From assembly GCA_015146655.1 (NCBI GenBank), contig VKHL01000073.1:62001-126000 (forward strand): a stretch of 64,000 nt of DNA, written 5' to 3'. Positions 33,398 to 43,905 of this stretch are shown here, in pieces. Within the stretch, counting starts at the first letter, position 1, and each line of letters begins with the position of its first letter. The position numbers and the translations under genes are program-made. The notes beneath the pieces were generated by a model. The model was not told where the DNA came from. It saw only the letters and a list, made by a program, of their open reading frames with translations, and did not search any database. The stretch is from Ochromonas danica. Taxonomy: Eukaryota > Sar > Chrysophyceae > Chromulinales > Chromulinaceae.

Positions 33398-35491
33398 TTA
33401 CAGGTTGGTTATGATGTTGAAATCTCTACCTACAGGTCTGGACCGACTCGCAGGCCGCGGGTCACTAAGATCACTGCGAAGGCGTCCATGATTGTAAATC
33501 TCTCGCTTGTCAGAGTAGATCCAGCCGCCATCATTGCTGCCGCCATCACGATTGCCATCTCGTGGCAGAGCAGAGAATGCAGAGGCTGGGCGAGGATTCC
33601 GAGCCATGCTCGGCAGCTGAAGACCTTCCTGCTGGTCCTTTTCATCCTTTCTATCACCTAATCGTTGTTGCTGCAGTGGTCGCTGAGAAGGCTTACCCTC
33701 CACCTGCGGATCGGGCCTTGCTCTCCCACCATTCACTTGAACAGCCTTTGCATACCACATTTCCTTTTCCTGCTCTTTCTGGCGTTGTCCTTGTCGAAAT
33801 TCTCGTCGTGGCAGGGATAATGGTGGAGGAGCAGGAGGGTTGCTATCCTTGAGGGGAGCTTTCCATCTCTCAGGTCGGTCTTGCAAGTAAACAGGCAGAG
33901 GCTCCGCCGAAGTCCGCGAAGCCTTTTTAGTAGGCGATGGTGGAGCAGGAGGTGGAGGGGTAACACGGACTGCAACAACGCCCAATCGCTGAGCCTCATC
34001 AGCAGCCATCACTCCTCGTAGCAGAGCATCTTCGAGGCGTGCGATGCGGTCGCGAGTCTGTGCGAGACTCTCAACGAGCTCATCTTGTCTTTCAGCAGCC
34101 AGGTAGGTCTTAGCGCGCAGCAGGTGGCGCAAGGTGACCTGCTCTTTGCGTAGGCGACCATGTACACGACCGATATCCACTGCCACCTCCTCATGCACTG
34201 ACATGGACCCCTTTTCCTCCTGCTGTCCCAGCTTTGTCTCCTGTCTGCTAGGCCGAAACACCTCCACTGGTGGAGGGGGAATGACTGCTGGAGGAGGTGA
34301 AGGCAGAGGACTCGCAGACTGTTCCCTCTGCTTCTGTTCTTGTTTCTCCAACCCTTTGAGCGAATTCTTCGCGACTTGAGGTTGACATCTTGGGCAGTCT
34401 CGATCTCCATCGAGAGAATCTTCTTCCACAGAGTCGTCCTCGTCTTCTTCCTCCTGCGCTGGCTGTGCTTGTAACACAACTGGCGGAGCAAGAGGCGCCA
34501 CAACTGCTGAGGTCTCCCGCAGTCCCACCTGAAACACAATCACAATCAAATATTGACAAAATGCCAGACACAGTACACAGCTTGGACTAACCTTTTCTGC
34601 GAGGAAGTCCAACACTTGGTTGATATGTGGTCGTGCCCGAAAGTCCTTTGTCAAGAGCCAACGCACACAGCGCGTCATCGTGCGCGAGTAGCGCGAAGGC
34701 AGCGGCTCATATTCTCCCCGCAAGACCACTTGCGACAGCGCGACCAAAGATGATGCTTGGAAAGGAGGCTGCAGAGCTGCAAGCTCATATAGTACTACAC
34801 CAAGACTCCATAAGTCCGTCTTCTCGTTGTAGGCGCGGCGCTCCAATACTTCAGGGCTGAGGTAAAGCGGAGTGCCATAGAAGGTGTGCACCATCTCCGT
34901 GTACTCGCCCAACTGCCGACTGACGCCCAAATCACCGAGTTTGAAGACAGAGTGAGAGGCATCGGTCAGGATATTCAGCGCCTGTCACATCCACAGCGGT
35001 TATCTCAATCGAGAGCCACACAGCGCGAGATACAGTAAGACATCAGACAGTCGAAGTCCCTCACTCACCTTGATGTCGCGGTGGATGATGCCGTGGCTGT
35101 GGAGATGCTGCAAGCCCAGGCAGATCTGATAGAAGATCTTCCAGATCTCCTGCTCTCGGAAGTGCTTGTGCTGCTGCCGATAGCTGGTGATCATCTGCGC
35201 GAGGTCTCCACCAGCGCAGAACTCCAAGACGATGAAGAGGCAGTCGCGGTCCAGGTCGCGGAACCAGCCTTCGCATCGCACTACATTGGGGTGGTGTAGT
35301 TGCTGCAGTAGCTTGACCTCGTTCATGATGTCCTTCCGTCGGCCCAGCTCGGCCAGCTTGCGCTCTTTCAGCACGTAGGCTTTGCCATCATAGCGGAAGA
35401 CGGCTTGATAGACCACCCCAGCAGACGAACGGAAAAGCTCTTGAATGCTATGGAAATCTTTTTGGAAGGAACAACTTGCAAAGCGTTCCAT
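33398..35491 (-). CDS. NEK-like Ser/Thr protein kinase
   Basis: Exons 35491-35069, 34981-34592 and 34528-33398 join in phase 0 to give about 647 residues. The 63-nt second intron (AAG|GTTAGT to TTTCAG|GTG) has a length divisible by three and no stop, so it can be read through. Kinase landmarks: Lys in YVLKERKL, catalytic loop HRDIKALN formed at the first splice, GDLG (usually DFG), activation segment YGTPLYLSPEVL, and DLWSLGVVLYELAAL. Overall this is closest to the NEK family, often ciliary or mitotic. The glycine loop is unusual (FRSSAGVVYQA instead of GxGxxG). The C-terminal half is Pro/Arg/Glu-rich with a short coiled coil (RLRKEQVTLRHLLRAKTYL). Confidence 0.88.
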
Positions 35492-35529
35492 GCTATACCC
35501 TCCTCCAGCTCAGACCATTTACAGCACTT

Positions 35530-35559
35530 GATTTGATTTGATTTGATTTGATTTGATTT
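35530..35559. repeat. (GATTT)n microsatellite
   Basis: About six GATTT units lie upstream of the NEK-like kinase start, in the gap between it and the divergent ATAT1 gene. Confidence 0.85.
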
Positions 35560-35765
35560 TTGACTGTTTCATCGGCACTGCCGGTGCTGTTATTTTCGAC
35601 AAACGCTCACAAGCAAAGATAAACGGTCTTTTCTCCCACGCAAGTTATAATAACTGCTTGGTATGAGAGGGAAATGGCAGTGATTCTCCGGTACCAACGA
35701 TCGACTGCGACTGGACATGAACCCTATCTAGGCATGTGAGTTCTTTTATGCCTCACTGAAGTGTA

Positions 35766-36355
35766 TTGTTGGCTGACTGTGCACCTCGCTCAGAGTGCCT
35801 TAATCCACAGCCTTCTCTCTCTCTCGATGGCCTGCACAAACAGCTGGACGACTTGGCCAGACTATCCGCTGAGGCACAGAACTTGAAAGTACCCATCACA
35901 TCCTACGAGAAGATGCTCACGGCTGATGGCAGTCAAGTGTTGCTCGTCCTCGTGGAGGTGGACAGCGCTCAAGGTACCCTCCCATAGCCCCCCCCCCCCC
36001 CCCAATAGCCTGTAAGCTGACCTCTCTTCGCGGTGCCATAGTCTTAGGCTATCTGAAGTATGGTTACAAAGCGTCTCTGTATTTCTACATGCCTCGCACT
36101 GGACGCGTCGTGCAGAAGGATCGCACACTGTGCCTGCTGGACTTCTACGTGCTCGAAGCCCACCAGCGAAGAGGCTTCGGTAAGATGCTATTTGAAGCCT
36201 TCTTAAAGGACACAGAGGTGCTGCCGGAGATGATCGCTTATGACCGGCCGTCCCCCAAACTGCTGCCCTTCTTGAGCAAAAACTTCGCGCTGACTGGCGC
36301 AGATCTCCAACCCAACCGCTTCGCAGTCTTCCCTCCCTTCCTCTCCTCTCTTTAA
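35766..36355 (+). CDS. ATAT1: Alpha-tubulin N-acetyltransferase (MEC-17/ATAT1)
   Basis: Two exons are clear, ~35766-35974 and 36042-36355, joined in phase 1 across a 67-nt intron that contains a C15 run. The first has LDDLARLSAEAQNLKVPITS, matching the family's N-terminal helix and SAKAQNL..PITS block. The second has LGYLKYGYKASLYFY, LCLLDFYVLEAHQRRGFGKMLFEAF (acetyl-CoA loop QRRGFG) and IAYDRPSPKLLPFL, all in ATAT1 order. The enzyme acetylates Lys40 of alpha-tubulin inside the microtubule lumen, mainly in axonemes. The product is short at the C-terminus, lacking the long tail of animal ATAT1. The 5' exon with the ATG was not fixed; an upstream frame (MAVILRYQRS, ~35675) is a candidate but its splice phase does not fit well. 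Confidence 0.88.
35989..36003. repeat. C15 homopolymer in ATAT1 intron
   Basis: Fifteen consecutive cytosines sit in the small intron between the two recognised ATAT1 exons. The length may be uncertain because such runs are hard to sequence. Confidence 0.9.
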
Positions 36356-36690
36356 TCTATGATCTGCATGGTCGAGTAGATACCCTAATGGCAGAGGGCA
36401 AGAATGTTATCTTTAGTGGGCAGTGAGTTGTGTAAGATGGTCTGTGTGTAATAGTTTCGCGCAATGGTTGATACTTACTGTACCCTGATATTGGTACTAC
36501 TAACGAACTTACTGTACCCTAGTTAGTATCTAATAACCATTCCATTTATTCCATTTAGCCCATTGTCTCTGCTGCTGGGAAGTTAAGGATGCGTTAACTT
36601 AAGAGAGACTACTTAGGAGACATTAACTTAAGAAGGAGTGCAGATTGTTCTGCCCAACTCTGCCGCGGAGCGTTGCTTTGAGAAGAAGAA
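36356..36690. other. Intergenic between ATAT1 and HslV
   Basis: Short direct repeats (CTTACTGTACCCT at ~36475 and ~36509) and paired GTTAACTTAAG-like words (~36595 and ~36623) are present. No gene is recognised. It must contain the HslV promoter. Confidence 0.4.
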
Positions 36691-37447
36691 ATGTTCCGAT
36701 CAGCGACAAGAACTGTTCTCGGGAGGATCTCTCCCACCCTCGTCCAGCTCAGAACTACCACCATCCTCTGTGTCCGCAAGAATGGCCAAGTGGTGCTGGC
36801 GGGAGATGGCCAAGTCTCGCAGGGCTCCTCTGTAGTGAAAGGCACAGCCAAGAAGGTCCGCAGACTGAATGACAACATCTTAGTGGGATTCGCTGGAAGC
36901 ACTGCCGATGCACTGACTCTCTTGGAGCGATTGGAGAAGAAGCTGGAAGAGTATCCCGGCCAACTGATGAGAGCGTGTGTGGAGCTCGCCAAGGCGTGGC
37001 GGTCCGACAAATACTTGCGACGACTAGAGGTGGGCCTGCTGTTTCCTTGCTTACTCATGACCTTTCTGACCCTGTGGGTGGTGGCTGCAGGCGACGATGG
37101 TCGTGGCTGACGCGCAGCACTCCTTCGAGCTCACTGGCAATGGCGACGTGCTCGAGCCTGACCACGGAGCCATTGGCGTCGGCTCTGGAGGGAGCTATGC
37201 TTTAGGTGAGATAGAAGCTAGTTTTGATTGTCTGTGGGTCCTAATCCTCGTCCTCTCTCTGTCTGTCTTGCTCCCAGCCGCTGCTTTGGCTCTGATCGAT
37301 CAGCCTGGATTAGATGCGGAGGCAATTGTGCGCAAGTCCATGAAGATCGCCGGTGATATGGACATTTATACCAACCACAACCTTATTGTAGAGAAGATAG
37401 ATGGTCCTGCAGCCGTCTCCCCGGCACCTAATGCAACTAATGCTTAA
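36691..37447 (+). CDS. HSLV: HslV (ClpQ) peptidase, mitochondrial type
   Basis: Three exons, 36691-37029, 37091-37205 and 37278-37447, give about 207 residues. After a basic presequence ([21 protein letters not shown]) the mature part begins [20 protein letters not shown]; Thr becomes the N-terminal nucleophile after cleavage. Further family text: [70 protein letters not shown] and [10 protein letters not shown]. HslV is the proteasome-like peptidase that works with the HslU ATPase; in protists it acts in mitochondria. HslU is not in this window. Introns are 61 and 72 nt. The presence of HslV supports a protist rather than animal or fungal origin. Confidence 0.95.
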
Positions 37448-37487
37448 CTCGACATAAGCTCTGATGATCTACTAGCAACGATTTAGA

Positions 37488-39209
37488 CTATTTCTGCTTT
37501 AGTTCACGTCTATGAATAACTATACCCAGCTCATTTTGATATCGCTTTAACACAAAATCTTGATCATCGTTGACCATCGAAATCACACGCCCGTGTCGAT
37601 CCAAACGACCTGTTCGTCCTGCCCGATGAACATAATCGGCGGCAGTCTTTGGTAGACACATTTGGATGACAAGAGAAGTGTTAGGGATATCCAGGCCTCT
37701 GGCAGCCAAGTCACTGCAAAGGAGCACCCGGCTGCGTCCCTGGCGAAAAGCGTCCATCGCTTCCCTTCGACTGTCAATGTTGTCGTCATCCAGCAGAACG
37801 CAGACTTCATTGGCATCATTCGTAGACTGAGAAGACTGTAATCTACCAGTCGATTGAGCAGGACTGGAGGCTTTAGACAGCAGTTTTTCTATACTGAGCT
37901 TGTAGGCCTCCACCTGGTCGACATAGTCCACGAAGACGATGCACTGCCTCGTAGAAACGTCTTCATTGCTGTCCTCGGAGGGATCGAACAACTCCTTGCG
38001 AAGTAGATACATTAAAATGGCAGGACGTAGGGCCAGGTCGCAAGGGATGTACTCGTGTCTGACGTGCTGGGGTAAGAGATGAATGTCTGAGAGCTGCACC
38101 ACCTCTGGAACTGCTTCAGTCCATCCATTACGATAGCAAGAATCAGCGAAATACTTCCTTTGGGGTATGGTCGCTGAGCACATAATTGTCTGGCGGTTAT
38201 TGCGATACTGCTCGGCAGTGCGGACGTCTCTAGCCAGATTTCGATTGACACGGCTCTCTCGGAAAGTTGGTTCTAACTCCTCTACAAGGTACCTCAATAC
38301 AGCATTAGAACATCCAAAACACTTTTGTTGTGTCATAGCTTACCAATAGTGTCAGCATCGAGATAGGTGTTAGAGAGATGCTTGGAGAGAAGATTGTGCA
38401 ATTCCTGCTGACGAGAAGAAACGAATTAGAAGTGAAGAAATAGAGAACAAAGGAACACAAAGCAATAGGTCTACTTGCTTGTTTGGAAGTTGGAGAACCC
38501 AAGCAAGCATCAACTTCATCCACAACCACAAAGTTGACAGAATTCAATCGCAGTCGACCCATATCCACCAGTCTCTGCAGAGCTCGGGGATTGCCCACCA
38601 CAACATGCGGTGGCTCCGCGGTCGCCCAGAGCTGCTGCCTCCTATTTTTCGATCCTTCTACAACAGGCATGATCATGATCTTTTGTGGAGAACCAGAAGC
38701 CAGCTGCTTGAGCACAGCGGTGACTTGTTGGCCCAGTTCTCGAGTTGGAGTGACCACCACGGCCTGAATGGCGGCGTGATTCGGATCGATCTTGGATAGT
38801 ATTGGCAATGCAAAGGCCAATGTTTTACCGCTTCCAGTTTGTGCTTGTATGATAACATCGACTCCACGGAAGACGACCTGCACAGAGGAAGTGCAAACAA
38901 ACACATGACAAGCATTCAACACAATCGCACTGGAGAGACAGACAGACAGACAGACACAGCAGCACGTACAGGCAGAGAGTTTGCTTGAACGAGTGTTGGC
39001 TTTGTGTAACCAAGCTTATTACAGCTGCTGAGTAGCCAATCGGGCAAGTCTTTGAAATCTGCAAAATCCTGTGCTAAGGGTTGGTCTTGGGAAGATAGAT
39101 GCAACGGTCCTTGCTTGCAATGAGAAGCGGCTATTGGTCTCCAAGGAATACGGAGAGAGAGGGCTATGCAAAACAAAGAAAGCGCAAACAAGCTCCAGTA
39201 GATCATCAT
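37488..39209 (-). CDS. DEAD-box-type RNA helicase (DEVD) with signal peptide
   Basis: Four exons, 39209-38970, 38877-38479, 38407-38344 and 38281-37488, give about 498 residues. Helicase motifs: GYTKPTLVQ (Q-motif region), AQTGSGKT (I), PTRELGQQV (Ia), VVDEVD (II, DEVD in place of DEAD), SAT (III), VLLCSDLAARGLDIP (IV/V) and HRAGRTGR (VI). Intron 2 appears to be of GC-AG type (CAA|GCAAGT), which keeps phase 0; a GT donor two bases on would not. Intron 3 uses acceptor CCTTGTAG|AG, which restores TIEELEPTF. The N-terminus MMIYWSLFALSLFCIALSLR is a strong signal peptide, odd for an RNA helicase unless it enters a plastid through the ER. The nucleus or mitochondrion cannot be excluded if the true start lies downstream. 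Confidence 0.88.
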
Positions 39210-39871
39210 CGCAGTTTGTTTGAAAAACCAAACCCAAATTGTCTCGATTAGTATTACTTTGCGGTGGAGCGCTTTGGCAAAGGAACCACTCACGCACCCA
39301 GACCACACACAGGCACTGTGCACACCACCACTGGCCCTGCTCTTGCCCCACTGCTTGCGCTCCGCCTCTGTGTGTGCGCATGTTGCTGCTGCCCCTCCAG
39401 CCCTCTGCTGTGCTGTCTCTCTGTCCGAGTGGACGACTAACTTAGACCAAGTCCCATTGGTTCACATTCCTTTGTCCATTGCTCGACTTCACTTGATCAG
39501 TTTTTTTCGCTCTTTCTCCTCGCATTCCAATATACACTCTTAGTACTCATTGTCCTCGAGTGTTTTTCTGCCAGAGAGAGATTGATCAATATCGCCAAGT
39601 AATTTAGCGATCATAACGTCAACTTTTAGTAAATAAGCTGCATCGTCATCTATTGGGCAAGAGAGCGAGTAGAGAGTGCCAAAGCTTTCCCATTGGTTAT
39701 CATTTTCTAGACAATCCTTTATTCTTCATCTCGCTCAGTTCTCTATCTCGCACCTCTCTAGGCTGCGCTGTCTGTTATTTAAGCATTCGTTTCTTTTGCG
39801 GTGAGTTGTTCTAGGGGGCCGCCACTTTTACGCTCCTGCCTTTTCTTACTGAGTACTTTATCTGCTGTTAG
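39210..39871. other. Divergent promoter region, helicase / KH gene
   Basis: About 660 bases separate the two start codons. The right part is T-rich (CTTTTCTTACTGAG just before the KH gene). No coding exon or RNA is recognised. Confidence 0.4.
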
Positions 39872-40362
39872 ATGAGTAGTAGCCGAGTCGAACAAATTTC
39901 GCAGTCTTTGCCAATTCCGGAGCACAAGGTAAGAACCACTGGCCAAGTGCAACCACGCGAGACCAATCCTTTCTCATGTGTGATTGGGCGGGGTGGTTAT
40001 TTAGGTGGGTTGGATCGTTGGGAAAAAGGGATCTTACATCACTCAGCTCTGCAGCAAGTCTGGAGCGACTATCTCGATCTCCGAGTCCACGTCTCGCGAG
40101 TTCGGCATGGTATGGAAGTACGTGCAGATCACTGGTACGGGCAGAGCTGTAGACCGTGCTAAGAAACTCCTCCATATCAGGTAACGTTGATGACGATTTT
40201 TGATTGAAAGACAAATTGCTGTCAGTGGTAATTTTATGGTTTTTGTTTTCCAGACTGGATCGTATGGAGCCTCGCTTTGCCAATCAAGATACCAACACAG
40301 TTGACAGCGACGAAAAGAATAGCGAACCTTCCAAAGATGCTGCTGAAGACACTCCCGTATAA
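39872..40362 (+). CDS. Small KH-domain RNA-binding protein
   Basis: Three exons (39872-39928, 40005-40180 and 40254-40362) join in phases 0 and 2 to make 113 residues. The core is one type I KH domain: IPEHKVGWIVGKKGSYITQL with the GKKG loop, then SGATISISE, VQITGTGRAVDRAKKLL. A short acidic tail (SDEKNSEPSKDAAEDTPV) follows. KH domains bind single-stranded RNA or DNA; a protein this small may work as a splicing or mRNA-binding factor (inference). Each exon is too short to stand out as an open frame, so the gene is easily missed. The first exon supplies the strand that enters the KH fold, which supports the join. Confidence 0.85.
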
Positions 40363-40385
40363 GAATTTGTCTTTGTATCGCTTTG

Positions 40386-40401
40386 CCCCCCCCCCCCCCC
40401 C
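40386..40401. repeat. C16 homopolymer
   Basis: Sixteen consecutive cytosines lie 24 bases past the KH gene's stop codon, in its 3' UTR. A similar C15 run lies in the ATAT1 intron. Confidence 0.9.
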
Positions 40402-40592
40402 GTCTCAATGATCTAAATTGCATCTCTTCTTCGCATGCTAAGTTCCTTTACTTATAGCCTGCTCCATATAGTGGAAATTTTATCGATAATATAATCGCAC
40501 AACAACAAAATCAATGAGGGCTTTGCTCTTTTGGGGTTAAAGATTCTAATAGTCAAAAGACACTATTCACATGAGAAACAGCAAAAACTGCT

Positions 40593-43352
40593 CTAAAGTT
40601 CCTCGGATGGGGCAGACTCCGTCTTTGCCTCTTCGGCACTTTCAGAAGCTGCGGGCTCCTCCTTATCCTCCATCTCTACCTTCACTTCCTCGGCGTTGCT
40701 GGAACCTTCCGCCTTAACCTCTTCAGCAGTGGCGGTACCATTGGTGCTGGTGGTAGCATTCTGGCCTTCAGTGCTGACTGGAGTGGGTGCTGGCTTGGGC
40801 TTCTTCATTAGCTTGGAGAGTAACTCAGATACAGGCTTGAGTTGCGGAGGCACTTCAGAGCTCTCAAAGACGGGTTTCTCGAAGGGTGACTGCTTCTCCT
40901 GGGATGCTACGCGCTCATTGATCCACTCTTCAGCAGCAGTGACCAATTTCAGCAACTTTTCTTTCTCTTCTTCGGTGATCTGAGGCATCTTCTCGGCCCA
41001 GCCACCAACCTGCTTTCTAACGCCGCTCAGACTCTTCAGTGCACTTTCCACAGCAGTTTTACGAGCCTCAACTTCCCGTTGGCGATGGAAGATGGCTTCA
41101 GCTTTCACCTTGAGCTCCTGAAGCTTGGCGTGATAGACAGCGACAGTTTGATCTCTGCCTTCGTCGTAAAGCCAATCCTCGGAGGCATTAGCGAGATCCA
41201 CTACTTCTTGGCGCTGCTCCTCAGTGCTCACGACTTTGAGTTGATCTTCCTCATCATAGATGCGGTTTTTGACCTTGTAAATGTAAGCCTCGAGATCGTT
41301 CATAGCAGCCGCTTTAGCCTTGCGAGCCTCGTCAGCTTGCTGAAGAACACGAAGGCGCTGTTTAGCATCGGCAATTTGCTGTTGAGACCATCTGGGAGGA
41401 TAGACGGCATTATTGTTGTGCTTGACGGTCAAAACACGACGGAGAACATGCTTCTTGGTGGAGACAGTGACATTGGCTGGAGCCTCAACAGGTTCAGGTT
41501 GGGTAGAATTGGTTTCATTGCCATCAACAGTAGCATTGACATCTGCTGCTGGTACAGTAGGAGTAGCAACAACTTCCTCATATTCAAAAGTAGCCTCTGC
41601 CTTGACCAACTCTGCAACACCACTGGCATCCAAAGAGAAACTCAAGTGCACCTTGGGTTGGCCCGTGCCCTTCGCCGCGCTCTCCCGAGCAAAGGCTGCA
41701 ACACCAGTAATATTATACATAGCAACTAAATCAGAGGTATCTTTTGGGAAAAGCTCTTGGCCTTGGTCGTATTCAATCTTGCAACGAATATCCTTGTCAT
41801 AGTAAAACGCCACAGTCTTGGTCTTGGAGGGAAGAGCAGATTTAACAGGATATAGGTGAGTGTGCTTGTGCCAAACTTCCGTCTCTCCACTTGGGGTCTC
41901 CTCCTTGCCAGCGAAGAGGCCAAATAAACCTTTCTTGGACTCAGCATCTTCAGGGAGGGTGTCAAGCTGAATCGAGACTCCAAAGGTTGAAACATCATTC
42001 ATCCCGACCTTGCGCACACGGAAAGCAGTACTGAGGTTAGCAGCACGGAAGGCAGCTCCCAAAGCCATGGCCTCATCACCGTTGAGATGCTGGCCCAAAG
42101 GAAGATTGGCGACTTTGAAATAGTCATCCAACAGCTTCTTGATCTTGGGCATACGCACACCACCTCCCAGAAGCTCCACCTCATTTATATCCTGCAGAGA
42201 AAGATTGGCCATCTCCAGAGCACGTTCAATAGGCGCGACGACTCGCTCAAAAAGATCTGCAGCGGCATCCTCAAACTCACTTCTAGTCACCTTGGTGTTG
42301 AGATCCACATCAGCATGCAACTGCTCCGCACGTACAGGGAATTCATTGTTGGCTGAAAGAACCTCTTTGACTTTGTTTGCTTCAATGCGAAGACGAGTCA
42401 TTGGTCGATTGAAGTTTCTGAGGTCCTTGGTCTCATCCTTGGTTTTCTTGCGCCATCCCTCATTGAATCGTTCAGCTAAGAGGTCAGCAAGCTTCAAATC
42501 GAAGTAAAATCCACCTAAAGCATCGTCCCAACCTTTACCTAGTACTTCAAACTGTCCCACCGTCTTGTTCTTGCCGCCTTCCTTGACGGTCTGGGATGAG
42601 TAAGAGACAATGGAGACCTGAGTAGACCCAGCACCCATATTGTAGTATAACACTACAGTGGGCTTGTCGAAAGTACGATCAATGGCGTAGTGTAAGGCGG
42701 CAGCGGTGTTCTCCTCGATGAGAGACAAGACTTTGAGGTCGGCGATCTCCGCAGCAGTATAGAGTGCTGCTTTCTCGTGCTGGGAGAAGGAGGAAGGCAC
42801 GGTGATAACACAGTCGCGAATCACCTTTCCACCAAAGTTAGCAGTGATATCCTTAACATGCTGCAGCATCATAGCCAGAAGTTCCTCAGGAGTGTAAGCC
42901 TCATCTTCCACGGAGATCGAGGTCAATGACGAGGTCTCATTGCGATAGATGTTGTATGGAAAATATTGACTACTGACTTCCTTTACCGCAGGGTGATCAA
43001 CACTTCGTCCTAACATGCGAAAGAATTTCGAGAAGGAGGCTTCAGGCTTTCTTCCCATGAGCGCGCTGGCATCTGACCCGAAGAGACGCTCATTCTTGTA
43101 GAAAGCCACACAGACAGGAGTCTTGCGCTTTGACTGGAAGTTTGTCACTATAAACAGCAGAGATTATCATGCTGTGAGTATCACGAGATGGTGAGTGAGC
43201 AGGTTACGAGGCTTACCTATCTCCAAGGGAGTACCAGGTTGGACGATTGCAACTTTTAGAGAGTCACTTGCCAAGTCAATGCCAATCACATTGGCATAGA
43301 CCGCACAAAGACTCACCAAAGCAATAAAAAAGCTGAGTAATAGCTTCGCCAT
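40593..43352 (-). CDS. HYOU1: HYOU1/GRP170-type ER Hsp70 co-chaperone
   Basis: Exons 43352-43217 and 43147-40593 join across a 69-nt intron to give about 896 residues. The signal peptide MAKLLLSFFIALVSLCAVYA precedes NVIGIDLASDSLKVAIVQPG, and the splice restores PLEIVTNFQSKRKTP, a hallmark of GRP170. The ATPase domain has RDCVITVPSSFSQHEK, EENTAAALHYAIDR and VELLGGGVRMPKIKKLL. A beta-sandwich, an acidic loop and an extended alpha domain rich in Lys/Glu follow. GRP170 is the ER nucleotide-exchange factor for BiP and a holdase. The C-terminus is APSEEL, a variant of the KDEL-type retention signal; whether it retains the protein is uncertain. ATNST/VDGNETNSTQ-type stretches offer N-glycosylation sites. 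Confidence 0.95.
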
Positions 43353-43905
43353 TCGAGTGTGGGGAGGCCTGCGAATGGACAATCTAGAAGAGACCTGCTC
43401 TGCTCTGCTGCCTGTTCTCTCTCTGGAGGGCTGGGCTGTGCCGCTGTGCACGTGCTGCTGTTCTCTCTGCCACGCGTCCAGTAAATCGATTGCACCACGC
43501 AAAACAATTATTGCTCCTTGCTGATGAAGATTCAAGTTTAGACAACAAGGAATAGATTGAATAAAGTAAAATGGATAAACTTGGTAGCATAAGGATTTTA
43601 TTGATATGATATAGTGGCTACAATAAGTATTTACATCTGAATAAATACATGTTGTAGGCAAAGAGAGTTTTCAATACAATTAAGCCCACTACAAAAGATT
43701 ATTTAGCATAAAATGATTACAAAACAGTCTAAAAGATCCTTCTGCTGTCATCACCTCTGTGACCTGTAATACTGTCCAAGTATTACACCTAGACCCAGCA
43801 ACTTTTCGGAGAGTACAAAACTGTTTCTTGTGTGAAGCGCGTTTCTCGATTGACTTCATCAGCATGCACAAGTAGTTTGACTTTGATTGGAGAAGCTGTC
43901 CGGTG
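43353..43905. promoter_or_regulatory. Divergent promoter region, HYOU1 / TrmO
   Basis: The two genes start on opposite strands across about 550 bases. The middle is AT-rich (43560-43720). No clear ER-stress element was identified by eye, and no other gene is seen. Confidence 0.35.
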
